Assembly (NCBI GenBank): GCA_002428205.1
Contig: DIUH01000302.1
Span: forward strand, 14,933-40,136
DNA from: Planctomycetaceae bacterium UBA6163
Lineage (GTDB): Bacteria; Planctomycetota; Planctomycetia; Pirellulales; Pirellulaceae
DNA length: 25,204 bases
Reading direction: 5' to 3'
Shown piece after piece: positions 16,871-24,977 of this stretch. Numbering within the stretch: the stretch's first letter is position 1; every line of letters begins with the position of its first letter. Position numbers and translations under genes: made by a program. The notes beneath the pieces were generated by a model. The model was not told the origin of the DNA and did not search any database. It saw only the letters and a program-made list of their open reading frames with translations.

Positions 16871-18250
16871 ATGACGCCCCGTCGCCATTTTATCCGCTCT
16901 GTCGCTGCCGGTTCGATCTTATTGCCCGGCATCATGCAACAGTTGATAGCCGAAGAGGATGGGCCACTTGCGCCCCGCCAGCCTCACTTTCCGGCCAAGG
17001 CCAAACGAGTGATCTTTCTTTTTATGACGGGCGGAGTTTCTCATGTCGATACGTTTGACCCAAAGCCGGAATTGTTTAAAAATCACGGTAAGGAGATCAA
17101 GGCCGACCATCCCGAAATCAAAGGCCGTCCCGGATACGAACGAATCTTTCTGAAGCGTCCACAGTGGGAGTTCGCAAAACAGGGAACGTGCGGCACGGAG
17201 GTCAGCAGCCTGTTCCCGCACCTCGCCCAGTGCGTCGACGACATTGCCTTAATCCGTTCGATGCACACCTCGCACTCGAATCACTACAACGCCACACTCG
17301 GCATGCACACCGGGTCGTTCACGCAAGCGCGGCCCAGCATGGGCTCGTGGTTGACCTACGGCCTCGGTACCGTGAATCGCAACCTACCCGGGTTCGTAGT
17401 CATCGCACCGCAGCAGACATACGCGGGTACCCAAGTTTTCGCCAGCGACTTCTTGCCGGGTGCACATCAAGGCACACTGGTTGTCCCCGGTACAGAGCCG
17501 ATCAGCAACGTGGCCCCCAGGCTTCCCGCGGACCTTCAACAACTTGAACTCGCCGCGTTACGCCAGATAAACGAAACGCACCTTGCCACGCGTCCAGGCG
17601 ATTCACTGCTCGCCGCGCGGATGCAATCCTTCGAGACCGCCTTTGGTATGCAAATGGCCGTGCCCGACGCGTTTGACCTGAGCCAGGAAAACGACACGAC
17701 GCTTGCGAGCTATGGATTACAACGTGGCCAGACCACCGGCTTCGGATGGCAATGTCTGGCCGCTCGGCGTTTGGTCGAACGCGGCGTGCGTTTCGTAGAA
17801 CTTATTGATACCGGTTCTTCGGGAAACTGGGATGCGCATGGCGACATGATGACTCACGAACCTTTGGCCAGGAATGTTGACCAACCGATCGCGGCATTAT
17901 TGAAGGATCTTAAACAACGCGGCATGCTGGAAGATACGCTCGTTGTGTGGACCACTGAGTTCGGTCGCACACCGTTCAACAATACGGCAGACGCCAAAGG
18001 TCGGGAACATCATCCCTGGGCGTTTAGTTCGTGGCTAGCCGGAGCGGGCGTGAAGCCGGGTATCGTTCACGGCAGCACGGACGAGATCGGACTGCGTGCC
18101 GAGGATAAACCGGTCCACGTTCACGATTTCCACGCCACCATTCTGCATCTGATGGGATTCGATCACGAGAGACTGACCTACCGCCACGGGGGGCGCGACT
18201 ACCGTCTCACAGATGTCGAAGGCCATGTGGTAAAAGATGTGCTTGTGTGA
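16871..18250 (+). CDS. DUF1501 protein, Tat-exported
   Basis: 459-aa protein with a Tat-type N-terminus (PRRHFIRSVAAGSILLPGIM). The DUF1501 core is clear: KAKRVIFLFMTGGVSHVDTFDPKPEL, IRSMHTSHSNHYNATLGMHTG, RPSMGSWLTYGLGTVNRNLPGFVV, CLAARRLVERGVRFVELIDTGSSGNWDAHGDM, DTLVVWTTEFGRTPFNN and KGREHHPWAFSSWLAGAGVKPG. The TGG..DTFDPKP block and late TEFGRTP..GREHH block occupy the metal-site positions of the alkaline-phosphatase/sulfatase superfamily, so a hydrolase or metal-dependent activity is possible but unproven. It is the canonical partner of the DUF1549/1553 gene upstream. Unlike the other operon genes it is separated by 169 bp holding a long inverted repeat, so its expression may be tuned separately. 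The ATG is chosen by the signal peptide; the ribosome-binding site is poor (GGAA). Confidence 0.92.
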   Translation: MTPRRHFIRSVAAGSILLPGIMQQLIAEEDGPLAPRQPHFPAKAKRVIFLFMTGGVSHVDTFDPKPELFKNHGKEIKADHPEIKGRPGYERIFLKRPQWEFAKQGTCGTEVSSLFPHLAQCVDDIALIRSMHTSHSNHYNATLGMHTGSFTQARPSMGSWLTYGLGTVNRNLPGFVVIAPQQTYAGTQVFASDFLPGAHQGTLVVPGTEPISNVAPRLPADLQQLELAALRQINETHLATRPGDSLLAARMQSFETAFGMQMAVPDAFDLSQENDTTLASYGLQRGQTTGFGWQCLAARRLVERGVRFVELIDTGSSGNWDAHGDMMTHEPLARNVDQPIAALLKDLKQRGMLEDTLVVWTTEFGRTPFNNTADAKGREHHPWAFSSWLAGAGVKPGIVHGSTDEIGLRAEDKPVHVHDFHATILHLMGFDHERLTYRHGGRDYRLTDVEGHVVKDVLV

Positions 18251-18312
18251 ATAACATTCGTCATCCAAAACGCACGTCGCAAAACTTATGCGAACGAAGA
18301 TCTCGTCGAGAC

Positions 18313-18386
18313 TTAGAGCGTATCCGAAAACTCAGCACATCAAAACCCGTTGCGTCAGCGAGGGACAGTTTTCGGAGAGGTTCTTA
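18313..18386. repeat. 20-nt imperfect inverted repeat, IS-end-like
   Basis: TTAGAGCGTATCCGAAAACT (18313-18332) and the complement of AGTTTTCGGAGAGGTTCTTA (18367-18386) match at 16 of 20 positions, around a 34-nt loop. The left copy also resembles TTAGAACCTATCCGTAA at 25066. It is probably the left end of the adjacent insertion sequence, or a short non-autonomous relative. It may also end transcription from DUF1501. Confidence 0.55.
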
Positions 18387-18403
18387 GCTCGACTTTTTCC
18401 AAG

Positions 18404-19627
18404 TTAAGCGGCTTGGGTAAGGCCAAAGTCTAGCAGTTTGCGGATTGGCGGTGGGAGTTTTTGAATAGCACCGCCGCCGGGCACCTGTGCAAAAACCCAT
18501 TCGATCCATAAATAATGCCGAACGCTAATGATCATGTCACTCAGAGTCACCGACTCCTTGCCCACCCAGTGACGCCTACGCAAGTGCGTACCGCTTGCAG
18601 GCATTGTATCATAAAACAATACGACAATCGTGTAGAGCAAAAACAAACAGGGTGCCATTCGTAGGACTGTTCCTTTGCTCCACCCGCGTGTCGTCTCCAA
18701 GCCGAAGTGTTCACGCATCTCCTGGAAGGTCGTCTCGATATTCCAGCGACCACCATACATTTCAATAATCGCTTCTGGGCTCATCGAGGGATCGGTCGAG
18801 AAAAAGCATTCTTCGCGGTGCGTTCCGTCCAGATCGAGAACATAGACCCATCGTATCTCCACAATCCCCTTACCGCTTTTGTACCAACAGCCCACCCCCG
18901 TAAAGACCTTCACGTTTCGCCAGCCTCCACCATACCAACGCACACGCATCTTCTTGCCGCCTTTGCCTGACTTCGCAACATCCTCGGGGCTCGGCAGTGA
19001 ACGACCTTTGACCGGTGGGCGTCCGTTTGTCCCTGCCCTTCTCTTCGGCGCTGGTGTAAAGAGATTCGCATCGGGAACAATTTTGCTCACCAGCGTCAAA
19101 CGTCCAGCATGCTTGGCAGCAAAGCGTGCCATCGCATGAGTCCCGTAAGCGTTGTCTCCAGCGAAAACGAGTTTTCGCTCGGGAAACCATCGGATCAGCA
19201 CCGCCAAGAGGCCGCACATGATTTCTGCAGCGGTCTTGTGACGTCGCCCTTCGGCCCGGCAAGTTTTCTTATCACGATACAAAGCGACGATAATCGGCAA
19301 AGCGAAAGGGCGATTGGTGTAGGGGAGCGTTACGAGGACAGCAAGAACGATCCACTTGTGACCGTAGCGAAAGACAGTATGGGACTGCGAACTGCGAACG
19401 GCATCGCGGTGCCTTGCCTTGCCGTATACTTTCTTGCCACGATGCCCGTCGACCGTTTCATCGCCAACGACTCGAATGGGGCCATCGGGCGCAAAACGAT
19501 TGATCACAAAACAGGCAACCACCTTTGCGAGATTGGAAGCAGACCACCGTCGGTGGGAGAACAGGCGATGATAAGTCGATGGGTTGACTGGCGTGATCAG
19601 GCTGAGTACCCGCAACACTGCCGACAC
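18404..19627 (-). CDS. IS4-superfamily DDE transposase, N-terminally truncated
   Basis: 407-aa DDE transposase. The first catalytic Asp is D56 in VVGDETVDGH, the second D158 in VFAGDNAYG, and the Glu is E298 in YGGRWNIETTFQEMREHFG. The last fits the IS4 signature Y-(2)-R-(3)-E-(6)-K/R as Y291, R294, E298, R305. Homologues that I recall have roughly 60 more N-terminal residues ahead of the TVSAVLRVL-like segment. Here the readable homology begins at about that segment, and the GTG at 19627 is just the first available start, with no ribosome-binding site. The gene probably descends from a full-length copy whose 5' end was deleted together with the 5' part of the neighbouring DUF6807 gene. The catalytic residues remain, but the lost N-terminus and right IS end argue against activity. 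Confidence 0.85.
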   Translation of the reverse strand: MSAVLRVLSLITPVNPSTYHRLFSHRRWSASNLAKVVACFVINRFAPDGPIRVVGDETVDGHRGKKVYGKARHRDAVRSSQSHTVFRYGHKWIVLAVLVTLPYTNRPFALPIIVALYRDKKTCRAEGRRHKTAAEIMCGLLAVLIRWFPERKLVFAGDNAYGTHAMARFAAKHAGRLTLVSKIVPDANLFTPAPKRRAGTNGRPPVKGRSLPSPEDVAKSGKGGKKMRVRWYGGGWRNVKVFTGVGCWYKSGKGIVEIRWVYVLDLDGTHREECFFSTDPSMSPEAIIEMYGGRWNIETTFQEMREHFGLETTRGWSKGTVLRMAPCLFLLYTIVVLFYDTMPASGTHLRRRHWVGKESVTLSDMIISVRHYLWIEWVFAQVPGGGAIQKLPPPIRKLLDFGLTQAA

Positions 19628-19632
19628 GGCGC

Positions 19633-19899
19633 GACTACTCCGGTGGCAGTGGCGATCACAAGGGCGGCGTCACGCTGATGGCAAGCTGCAAGAACTTTTG
19701 TGATAGTTGGTGGCACAACCGTGATTACGGCGTGTTCGTTTCCAATCCGTTCGGTCATGAAGCGATGAAGCAAGGCGAAAAAAGCTCAATCGACATCTCG
19801 AAGGGGCATTCATTGAAACTTTGTTTCGGAGCGTTAATTCACGATGCATAGAGCGTGGACTTCGTTACCGAATACAGCGAGTTTGTCCAGACCCGATAA
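19633..19899 (+). pseudogene. 3' remnant of DUF6807 (PmoA-like) gene
   Basis: Reading the plus strand from 19633 gives DYSGGSGDHKGGVTLMASC, then KNFCDSWWHNRDYGVFVSNPFG and HEAMKQGEKSSIDISKGHSL, a very good match in pattern to the C-terminal part of DUF6807 / PmoA-like proteins common in planctomycetes. The frame meets TAG at 19849-19851 (after LIHDA) but continues as SVDFVTEYSEFVQTR to TAA at 19897-19899, exactly the sort of Asp/Phe/Tyr-rich tail the family has. The TAG therefore looks like a nonsense mutation. The 5' two-thirds is missing: upstream of about 19633 the same frame is transposase DNA. There is no start codon in a sensible place (the first ATG is 19678). A full-length relative would be a secreted or cytoplasmic protein of unknown function linked to sugar catabolism. 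Confidence 0.72.
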
Positions 19900-20314
19900 G
19901 CAGCGGCAAGGGCTGTTTAGGTCGATTGGAAGGCCTGCAGTGTTCGCCACGTCATCTGGTTTTACTGGGGTTCCTTTCGCGTAACTTCCCGATTGGACAG
20001 CACTGTCTTGCAAGGTTCGTATAACGGTCCGTCGCGGGTGCGAATGACGGTGTTTTTAAGTTTGGCGAACCAGCGTCGCTCGCGGATCAGGACAGCGCAT
20101 AAAGCCTTGCGGCAACAGAAGGTTTGCATTGGTGATCGAGGTGCCGGGGGGAACCGCTCGTAACAGCCTGGCCTTTGGCAGCAAGACTTTTCATGAGATT
20201 GGCTCTTGTGACAGCTCTCGGTGTGACATGCCTCGGTGTGGCGAGGCGGGTTGACCAGCGGGCTTTGGGTGAGCCGATTCGCGCTGGGGCCTGCAATCGG
20301 TTTGGCGTGCAATA
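19900..20314. other. Intergenic stretch (415 bp), no supported gene
   Basis: Short overlapping frames on the minus strand (20087-20296, 20191-20400, 19962-20318) have no recognisable sequence and odd composition. Nothing functional could be supported; it may be decayed DNA beside the IS remnant. Confidence 0.4.
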
Positions 20315-20848
20315 TCACCAGGATTTATAAGCACCTGTGTTCGGGTTGTATACGTTTCCTGAAAATGGATTTCGGTAGTAACCGTTTCCAATAGGGGCAT
20401 AGACTCCTGAGCCTTTCAGCACCGCTGCGCCGGGGACATGCACACTGCCGGTAACGGGGTTATGAAAGACTTGACGGCCGACTCGGTTGTATCCGCCCGG
20501 GCTGAAAGACAAATGCTTTCCCGACGAATAGCTGCCTGTGTTTGGGTTGTAGACGTTTCCTGTCCAATGGTTCTGGTAGTATCCATTGCCAACGGGCGCG
20601 TATGAGCCGAAGCCCTTTTGGACACCAAAGCCAGGTTGGTAAAGGCTTCCGCCAGCAGGGTTGTGGTGTAGGTTGCCACCGACATGGTGATATCCGCCTG
20701 GCCTAAAGTGAAAGCTACTTCCGTGGAATCCGTTTCCATGCCATGGACGCTGTGCCTGTGCTTCCGACGCCAGCGAAAAAAAAGCGAGTGCCAAGCAACC
20801 TGGAATGATAAAGCGAGTGACTGTAGCGAACGAGATTTTGCGCAGCAT
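20315..20848 (-). CDS. Secreted Gly/Tyr/Asn-rich two-repeat protein
   Basis: 177-aa exported protein with a clear signal peptide (FIIPGCLALAFFSLASEAQA-Q, cleavage near residue 31-32). The mature part is low in charge and rich in Gly, Tyr, His, Asn and Pro. It consists of two equal 60-residue repeats with a 67-residue period: residues 48-107 (FRPGGYHHVG... to YNPNTGSY) and 115-174 (FSPGGYNRVG... to YNPNTGAY). Each unit holds F-x-PGGY, HNP, G-x-G-x-YAP-[VI]-GNGYY and GNVYNPNTG. No known catalytic motif is seen. It may be a structural surface or wall-associated protein, but the function is unknown. The ATG has GGAG about 8 bases upstream. It is flanked by non-coding DNA on both sides and is probably monocistronic. 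Confidence 0.8.
   Translation of the reverse strand: MLRKISFATVTRFIIPGCLALAFFSLASEAQAQRPWHGNGFHGSSFHFRPGGYHHVGGNLHHNPAGGSLYQPGFGVQKGFGSYAPVGNGYYQNHWTGNVYNPNTGSYSSGKHLSFSPGGYNRVGRQVFHNPVTGSVHVPGAAVLKGSGVYAPIGNGYYRNPFSGNVYNPNTGAYKSW
20327..20506 (-). repeat. Repeat unit 2 of the secreted protein
   Basis: Encodes residues 115-174, FSPGGY...YNPNTGAY. The DNA of the GNVYNPNTG part closely matches that in unit 1, indicating internal duplication. Confidence 0.75.
20528..20707 (-). repeat. Repeat unit 1 of the secreted protein
   Basis: Encodes residues 48-107, FRPGGY...YNPNTGSY, the same length as unit 2 with no gaps needed for alignment. Confidence 0.75.
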
Positions 20849-21072
20849 GGGGTGTTCTCCGATTAGATTTAACTTTGGGGGTGCCCAGCATATAGACGAG
20901 GGCTATGCGGACCCTGAATGCATGGGGTGTGCCAAGGCTGGTTGCTGCTTGTGGAAAAAAAATGCGGAGCTGTTTTTCCCGCCATTTTTGGCCATTCAAA
21001 GCGAAACGCGTCAGAAATGCGGACTTTGTGGAGTGTCGTCAGCGACACATTCTAGGCGACCAAAGTGATGGC

Positions 21073-21093
21073 GCGTCATCGATTCGATGACGC
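21073..21093. terminator. 21-bp palindrome downstream of DUF4914 gene
   Basis: GCGTCATCGA and TCGATGACGC flank a single T, giving a perfect 9-10 bp stem 77 bases past the DUF4914 stop codon. It could terminate the minus-strand transcript or serve as a protein-binding site. No T-run follows on the minus strand. The surrounding 20849-21169 region otherwise shows nothing supportable. Confidence 0.4.
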
Positions 21094-21169
21094 ACGATGG
21101 TGCTTTTGAGGCTGCGGGCGCTAGGTTCGGCTGGCGCGACGTGGACGTCGCACAAGGGCCGCGTAAATG

Positions 21170-23107
21170 CTACTTTGCCGCAACGTCCGGAGTAAACGCT
21201 TCGAACTGCTCCAGTGACGCGTTGTCTAGGCATGCTTCGATCATCGCCCTTCCCAGTGGGTCGAGGTCTGTTGCCTGGAATGTACGAATCTGTTTGTGAA
21301 AGAAGTCGGTCAATTGTTTAGCGCCGACATAATAGGCTTCTTCCCCAACTTCTGGCTGCGCCGAAACGTCAAAGAACCACGGACCAATTGTTTGCCCTTC
21401 GACCTGAATCGAATGGCGATGGTAACCGAGGATCGGGCACCGCGACGGCAGCAGTTCTTCTTTCCGAAACATCGCTGTTCCGCGACGGGCTAGGTACTCG
21501 CGGGTGATCCATTGCGGTGCAAAGCCGACTTCCCAACTGCCGATGTGCTGGTTGGGTACAAGCACGAACAGGGTCGTTGCAGTCTCGACGATTTGATGCA
21601 ACAGAATATTCGCCTGGTCGACGCGACGTCCGGTCGCGAACGGCCAGTAGGATCCGACACCCTCTGACTGCATGCCCTCTTGGGACACGATCGATGGGTT
21701 GCCATGACCACGCGGCGCAACCAGTCGCCACAACCATGCCAAGGAAGGCGGCAGAATGTGGAACAATCCAATAATGCCGTAAGTTGGATCCTGCCGGCGG
21801 CACGGAGGGCAACGGACTCCAAAGCTTCGGATGCCAACGGTTACGGCACTATTAACCACGCGGGGCACATAGTGTCGCGGCATGATCAATCTTGGGTTGG
21901 GGCAAGGTTTGCCCGGTTCGTCTTGAATGTGATCCCAGATAAGAGCTGTCGATCCGGGTTGGGCGTCAATGTTTAAGAACAGCAACGGGCCAGGTGGATG
22001 TGTAGTAATGCTTTCCAGATGTGGGTCGGTTCCATACTTAGTGATATGATTTACCCGGATGAACCATCCTTGTTCGGCATCGACCAGCGACAGTTGCCGA
22101 TATCGTCCGTTCGTCTTCTGCAGTTCGGGATGGCACAGTGCCATGTCGTCGGTAACCGGCCGCAACTCGCATCCGCGAGGAATCGTTACATAACGTACAT
22201 CCTTGCTGACAATATTCGTACCTAATCGAATCTGGCCATCGGCCTCGCGATGCATCTGTTCCAGCATCTCGCTCTTACCACCACCCGATGCGCCCTCATG
22301 CATGATGGTGGTGGTGTTGTCATAGGGTGTAGTGACCTGGACGGTGGAGCAGTGGGCGGTCGTCCATGGAATCTCAGCACGCTCACCTAGCGTAAGCAAC
22401 ATGCCATAAACTCCTTTTTTGGCAGAGGGCCCGGGGTAAAGGTTATAGCTGAAAAGTTCATGCAATCCCGCTTCTTCGAAACGGCGGTTATGAACCACGA
22501 CCTGCTTGCCGTCGAAGTGGGTGTGCCTGAAAACCGGAGCGGTATAAACGACCGCCCCGTGGAAATACTCAGAGCCCATGTTGCGAATCTTCTCCAAAGG
22601 CACAATGCCTTGCAGCATCGCTAGCCCGAGGCCAAAGAAGCCCGCATTGGCTGGACAGATCGCTAACGCATTGAGTGCAAAACCGGGCAATCCTGACTCG
22701 AAAAAGAAACACGCCAGCGGTTGTGTCTTCAGCCATTCCAGCGTGTCGGTGCGCAACGCCGCGAAGTCGTGCCCGAACCGCCCTTTGAACGTTGGCTTGT
22801 CGGTCGCAGAATCATCCGCGATGACCATGCAATCAGGATCCCGCCGCCGCATGTAGGGTTCAATGTAATTAGCCGCGATACCGTTGCGAACGCGACACAC
22901 ACGAGCCTCAGGTGTATAGCCGCGGCCCGGCACATCGTAACCGACCGTAAAATATCCTTGGTTGTCTAGCTGGTCTCTGGGAACCGCTAGCTCCACCAAC
23001 TCCTCTACGGAGCCGACCAGTGTCAGTCGCCCGTCTTTTTCAGCGGCCTCCAACACGGACATTGCAGAATTCGAAAGGGTTAGTTCTGGAAGCTGGGACA
23101 GAGCCAT
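21170..23107 (-). CDS. DUF4914 family P-loop protein (PEPCK-like)
   Basis: 645-aa cytoplasmic protein that I assign to DUF4914, a family distantly related to phosphoenolpyruvate carboxykinase / HPr-kinase-type P-loop proteins. The nucleotide-binding loop is clear: H-E-G272-A-S-G-G-G-K278-S279 in a TTIMHEGASGGGKSEM context, followed by MHREADGQIRLGTN. Other conserved-looking segments are FFFESGLPGFALNALAICPANAGFFGLGLAMLQG, YNLYPGPSAKKGVYGMLL, GPLLFLNIDAQPG, PNPRLIMPR and SYWPFATGR. No signal peptide. The ATG at 23107 has an excellent CGAGGAGAA ribosome-binding site 6-7 bases upstream. The gene stands alone, with no metabolic neighbours on its strand. A kinase or carboxykinase-like role is suggested by fold only; the substrate is unknown. 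Confidence 0.82.
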   Translation of the reverse strand: MALSQLPELTLSNSAMSVLEAAEKDGRLTLVGSVEELVELAVPRDQLDNQGYFTVGYDVPGRGYTPEARVCRVRNGIAANYIEPYMRRRDPDCMVIADDSATDKPTFKGRFGHDFAALRTDTLEWLKTQPLACFFFESGLPGFALNALAICPANAGFFGLGLAMLQGIVPLEKIRNMGSEYFHGAVVYTAPVFRHTHFDGKQVVVHNRRFEEAGLHELFSYNLYPGPSAKKGVYGMLLTLGERAEIPWTTAHCSTVQVTTPYDNTTTIMHEGASGGGKSEMLEQMHREADGQIRLGTNIVSKDVRYVTIPRGCELRPVTDDMALCHPELQKTNGRYRQLSLVDAEQGWFIRVNHITKYGTDPHLESITTHPPGPLLFLNIDAQPGSTALIWDHIQDEPGKPCPNPRLIMPRHYVPRVVNSAVTVGIRSFGVRCPPCRRQDPTYGIIGLFHILPPSLAWLWRLVAPRGHGNPSIVSQEGMQSEGVGSYWPFATGRRVDQANILLHQIVETATTLFVLVPNQHIGSWEVGFAPQWITREYLARRGTAMFRKEELLPSRCPILGYHRHSIQVEGQTIGPWFFDVSAQPEVGEEAYYVGAKQLTDFFHKQIRTFQATDLDPLGRAMIEACLDNASLEQFEAFTPDVAAK

Positions 23108-23615
23108 GGCGATTCTCCTCGCGAGGCGGAGCTGACAACGAACTGGTTACCACTCATCATGTGGCAATTTAGGGTTAGCAGAACCCGATGTAAAGCACTT
23201 GAGCGAACGGTTTAGCGAGTTTTTCATATCGCGTAAATGACTGCTGGTCGGTTTCGCGCATTGTCGCATCGCCCCGCGAATTGCATGTCGCCACGATGAA
23301 CAAATGATGTGTGGCGTTCTGTCGACCTGGGCTTCGCGTGCTATAGACCACGAATTTTAAAATCGATATTGCATAGGTTAACCCGTACCCAGTCATAGGA
23401 GAGTTCTAAGACCAACCGATCTGCCGCCATGGGCAGCCGTGCTTGATGTGAATTGCACATTGCCGATTCGTTAACATCGCTCGATCTGTTACTACCTTCT
23501 TGCCCCGATGGAATCAAGGCTGGTCGCTAACATTGCCGTAACCGCGAATCGGCACTGGCAATCGCCGCGCCTCGCATTCGCCGCAAAAATTTTTTGTCCG
23601 CGGCAACGATCGACG
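23108..23615. other. Divergent intergenic region without supported gene
   Basis: About 500 bp between the DUF4914 gene and the sterol-desaturase-like gene. A 73-codon minus-strand frame (23175-23396) has no ribosome-binding site or recognisable sequence. The region presumably holds promoters for both divergent genes. Confidence 0.4.
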
Positions 23616-23644
23616 TTGTTGCCTTTCGCAACGTCTTTTACAAT
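23616..23644 (+). promoter_or_regulatory. Weak candidate promoter for sterol-desaturase-like gene
   Basis: TTGTTG (23616-23621) and TACAAT (23639-23644) with 17-bp spacing, about 68 bp before the ATG. The -10 is good and the -35 poor. Confidence 0.3.
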
Positions 23645-23711
23645 ACAGCTCTCTTTGGGAAAACCTAAAAACAGTTATTGAAAAAACCTGCCTCCGCTAT
23701 TGCAGGTAACT

Positions 23712-24977
23712 ATGACCATCATCCACCAACAGCACATGCGGCTTCGTCGCGAACTGGAAGCCCCGCCAGCTTTACGCGCATTCGGCAGCGGATGGATCAG
23801 CGGTACCCTCAGCGTCGCATTGGGATTGGCTTGCTTGGGGCTGGTTTTCGCCTACCGATTTCCCGGACTACTGGCGTCAAACGAGCTGCTTGGCACGATT
23901 CCCGTCGGGGCACTGCGATTGGGCCTTGTGCTGGCATTCATCTCTGCATTCATGCTGGCCGTCATAAGCCTGTTGCTGCGAAAGGATGCGTTCCTGGGCA
24001 CGCTTGGCATCAGCATAGCGCTCGCTTCATCCATCATCGGCGGAACGTTAGACGGATCCTGGTTGCCGAATTATACGCCAATCTATTTTGGGTTGGACTT
24101 TTTTATCTTGAACGTAATCTTTACCGGCCTGTTGTTCATTCCTTTGGAGACTCTTTTTCCTAAACACCACGAACAGCCGCTCTTTCGCAGCGAGTGGCGG
24201 GAAGACATGTTTTATTATCTAGTCAGCTCGATGTTGGTGCAGGTCCTGTCCTGGATCAGCCTCGGGCCAGCAAAGGCTATGTTGGCGAACACGAACTGGG
24301 ATGAGCTTCGCAATGGGATCGCCGCTCTACCGATTACGGTTCAGGTTCTCGCGATCGTATTCCTGACCGATTTGGTTCAATACTGGCTTCACCGAGCATT
24401 CCATCGAATCCCTTTCTTGTGGCGTTTCCATGCTGTCCACCATTCGGCAAAGTCGATGGACTGGATGGCGGGTGCCAGAATGCATTTCGTTGAAGTTTGC
24501 ATCCTGCGAGGAACGACCGTGTTACCAATGATTTTGTTGGGATTCTCGACAACCGCCGTTTATATCTATATCTTTATGGTTTACCTTTGGTCTACGTTCA
24601 TCCATGCGAATATCGGCTGGCGTCTGCGCGGCATCGACCAATTTTTGGTAGTGCCTCGATTCCACCATTGGCATCACGGAATCGAAGAAGAGGCGATCGA
24701 TGTTAACTTTGCAATCCATTTTCCTTGGTTAGACCGCTTGTTCGGAACCTATCATATGCCCGAAGCCCGTTGGCCCGAAGGCTATGGCGTCGCGAATCAC
24801 CCCGTACCCAATGGGTATGCTGCACAGTTCATGTATCCGTTCTCAAAAAGCGATGGTGTCGTGACATCAAATTCCACGCCATTCGTCCAGCCCGCAAATG
24901 ATTTGGGATTGAACAATGCTCTGCAGGGTAATCGCGATGTATCTCCAATGCCGAATGAATCGGCAAAAGATTCTTAA
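23712..24977 (+). CDS. Sterol desaturase / fatty acid hydroxylase superfamily protein
   Basis: Integral-membrane di-iron oxygenase-type protein, 421 aa from the ATG at 23712. A TTG 12 bases upstream is open in frame but lacks any advantage, while AGG at 23704-23706 precedes the ATG. About four N-terminal membrane helices (residues about 25-150) precede the catalytic domain. That domain carries the three His boxes of the superfamily: H227-RAF-H231, H240-AV-H243-H244 and H318-H319-W-H321-H322, with additional hydrophobic segments between boxes two and three. The EYGV-like tail is hydrophilic. Members hydroxylate or desaturate sterols, fatty acids or ether lipids using O2 and an electron donor. 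The substrate cannot be told from sequence, and no donor gene is adjacent. The gene end overlaps the stop codon of a convergent gene fragment. Confidence 0.88.
   Translation: MTIIHQQHMRLRRELEAPPALRAFGSGWISGTLSVALGLACLGLVFAYRFPGLLASNELLGTIPVGALRLGLVLAFISAFMLAVISLLLRKDAFLGTLGISIALASSIIGGTLDGSWLPNYTPIYFGLDFFILNVIFTGLLFIPLETLFPKHHEQPLFRSEWREDMFYYLVSSMLVQVLSWISLGPAKAMLANTNWDELRNGIAALPITVQVLAIVFLTDLVQYWLHRAFHRIPFLWRFHAVHHSAKSMDWMAGARMHFVEVCILRGTTVLPMILLGFSTTAVYIYIFMVYLWSTFIHANIGWRLRGIDQFLVVPRFHHWHHGIEEEAIDVNFAIHFPWLDRLFGTYHMPEARWPEGYGVANHPVPNGYAAQFMYPFSKSDGVVTSNSTPFVQPANDLGLNNALQGNRDVSPMPNESAKDS

Larger units (their letters stand above)
18313..19632 (-). mobile_element. Remnant insertion sequence, IS4 superfamily, right end deleted
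   Basis: Left boundary is taken at the TTAGAGCGTATCCG inverted repeat. The right boundary is the point (about 19628-19636) where transposase-like sequence stops and a DUF6807-type coding frame on the other strand begins. No matching terminal repeat is seen at the right side and the transposase lacks its N-terminal part, so the copy is probably immobile. Both boundaries are approximate. Confidence 0.55.

Noticed and set aside
20191..20212. Possible CRISPR-like or tandem repeats (CGGTGTG twice near 20220-20242)
   Set aside because: Two short copies only, with no regular spacing and no cas genes.
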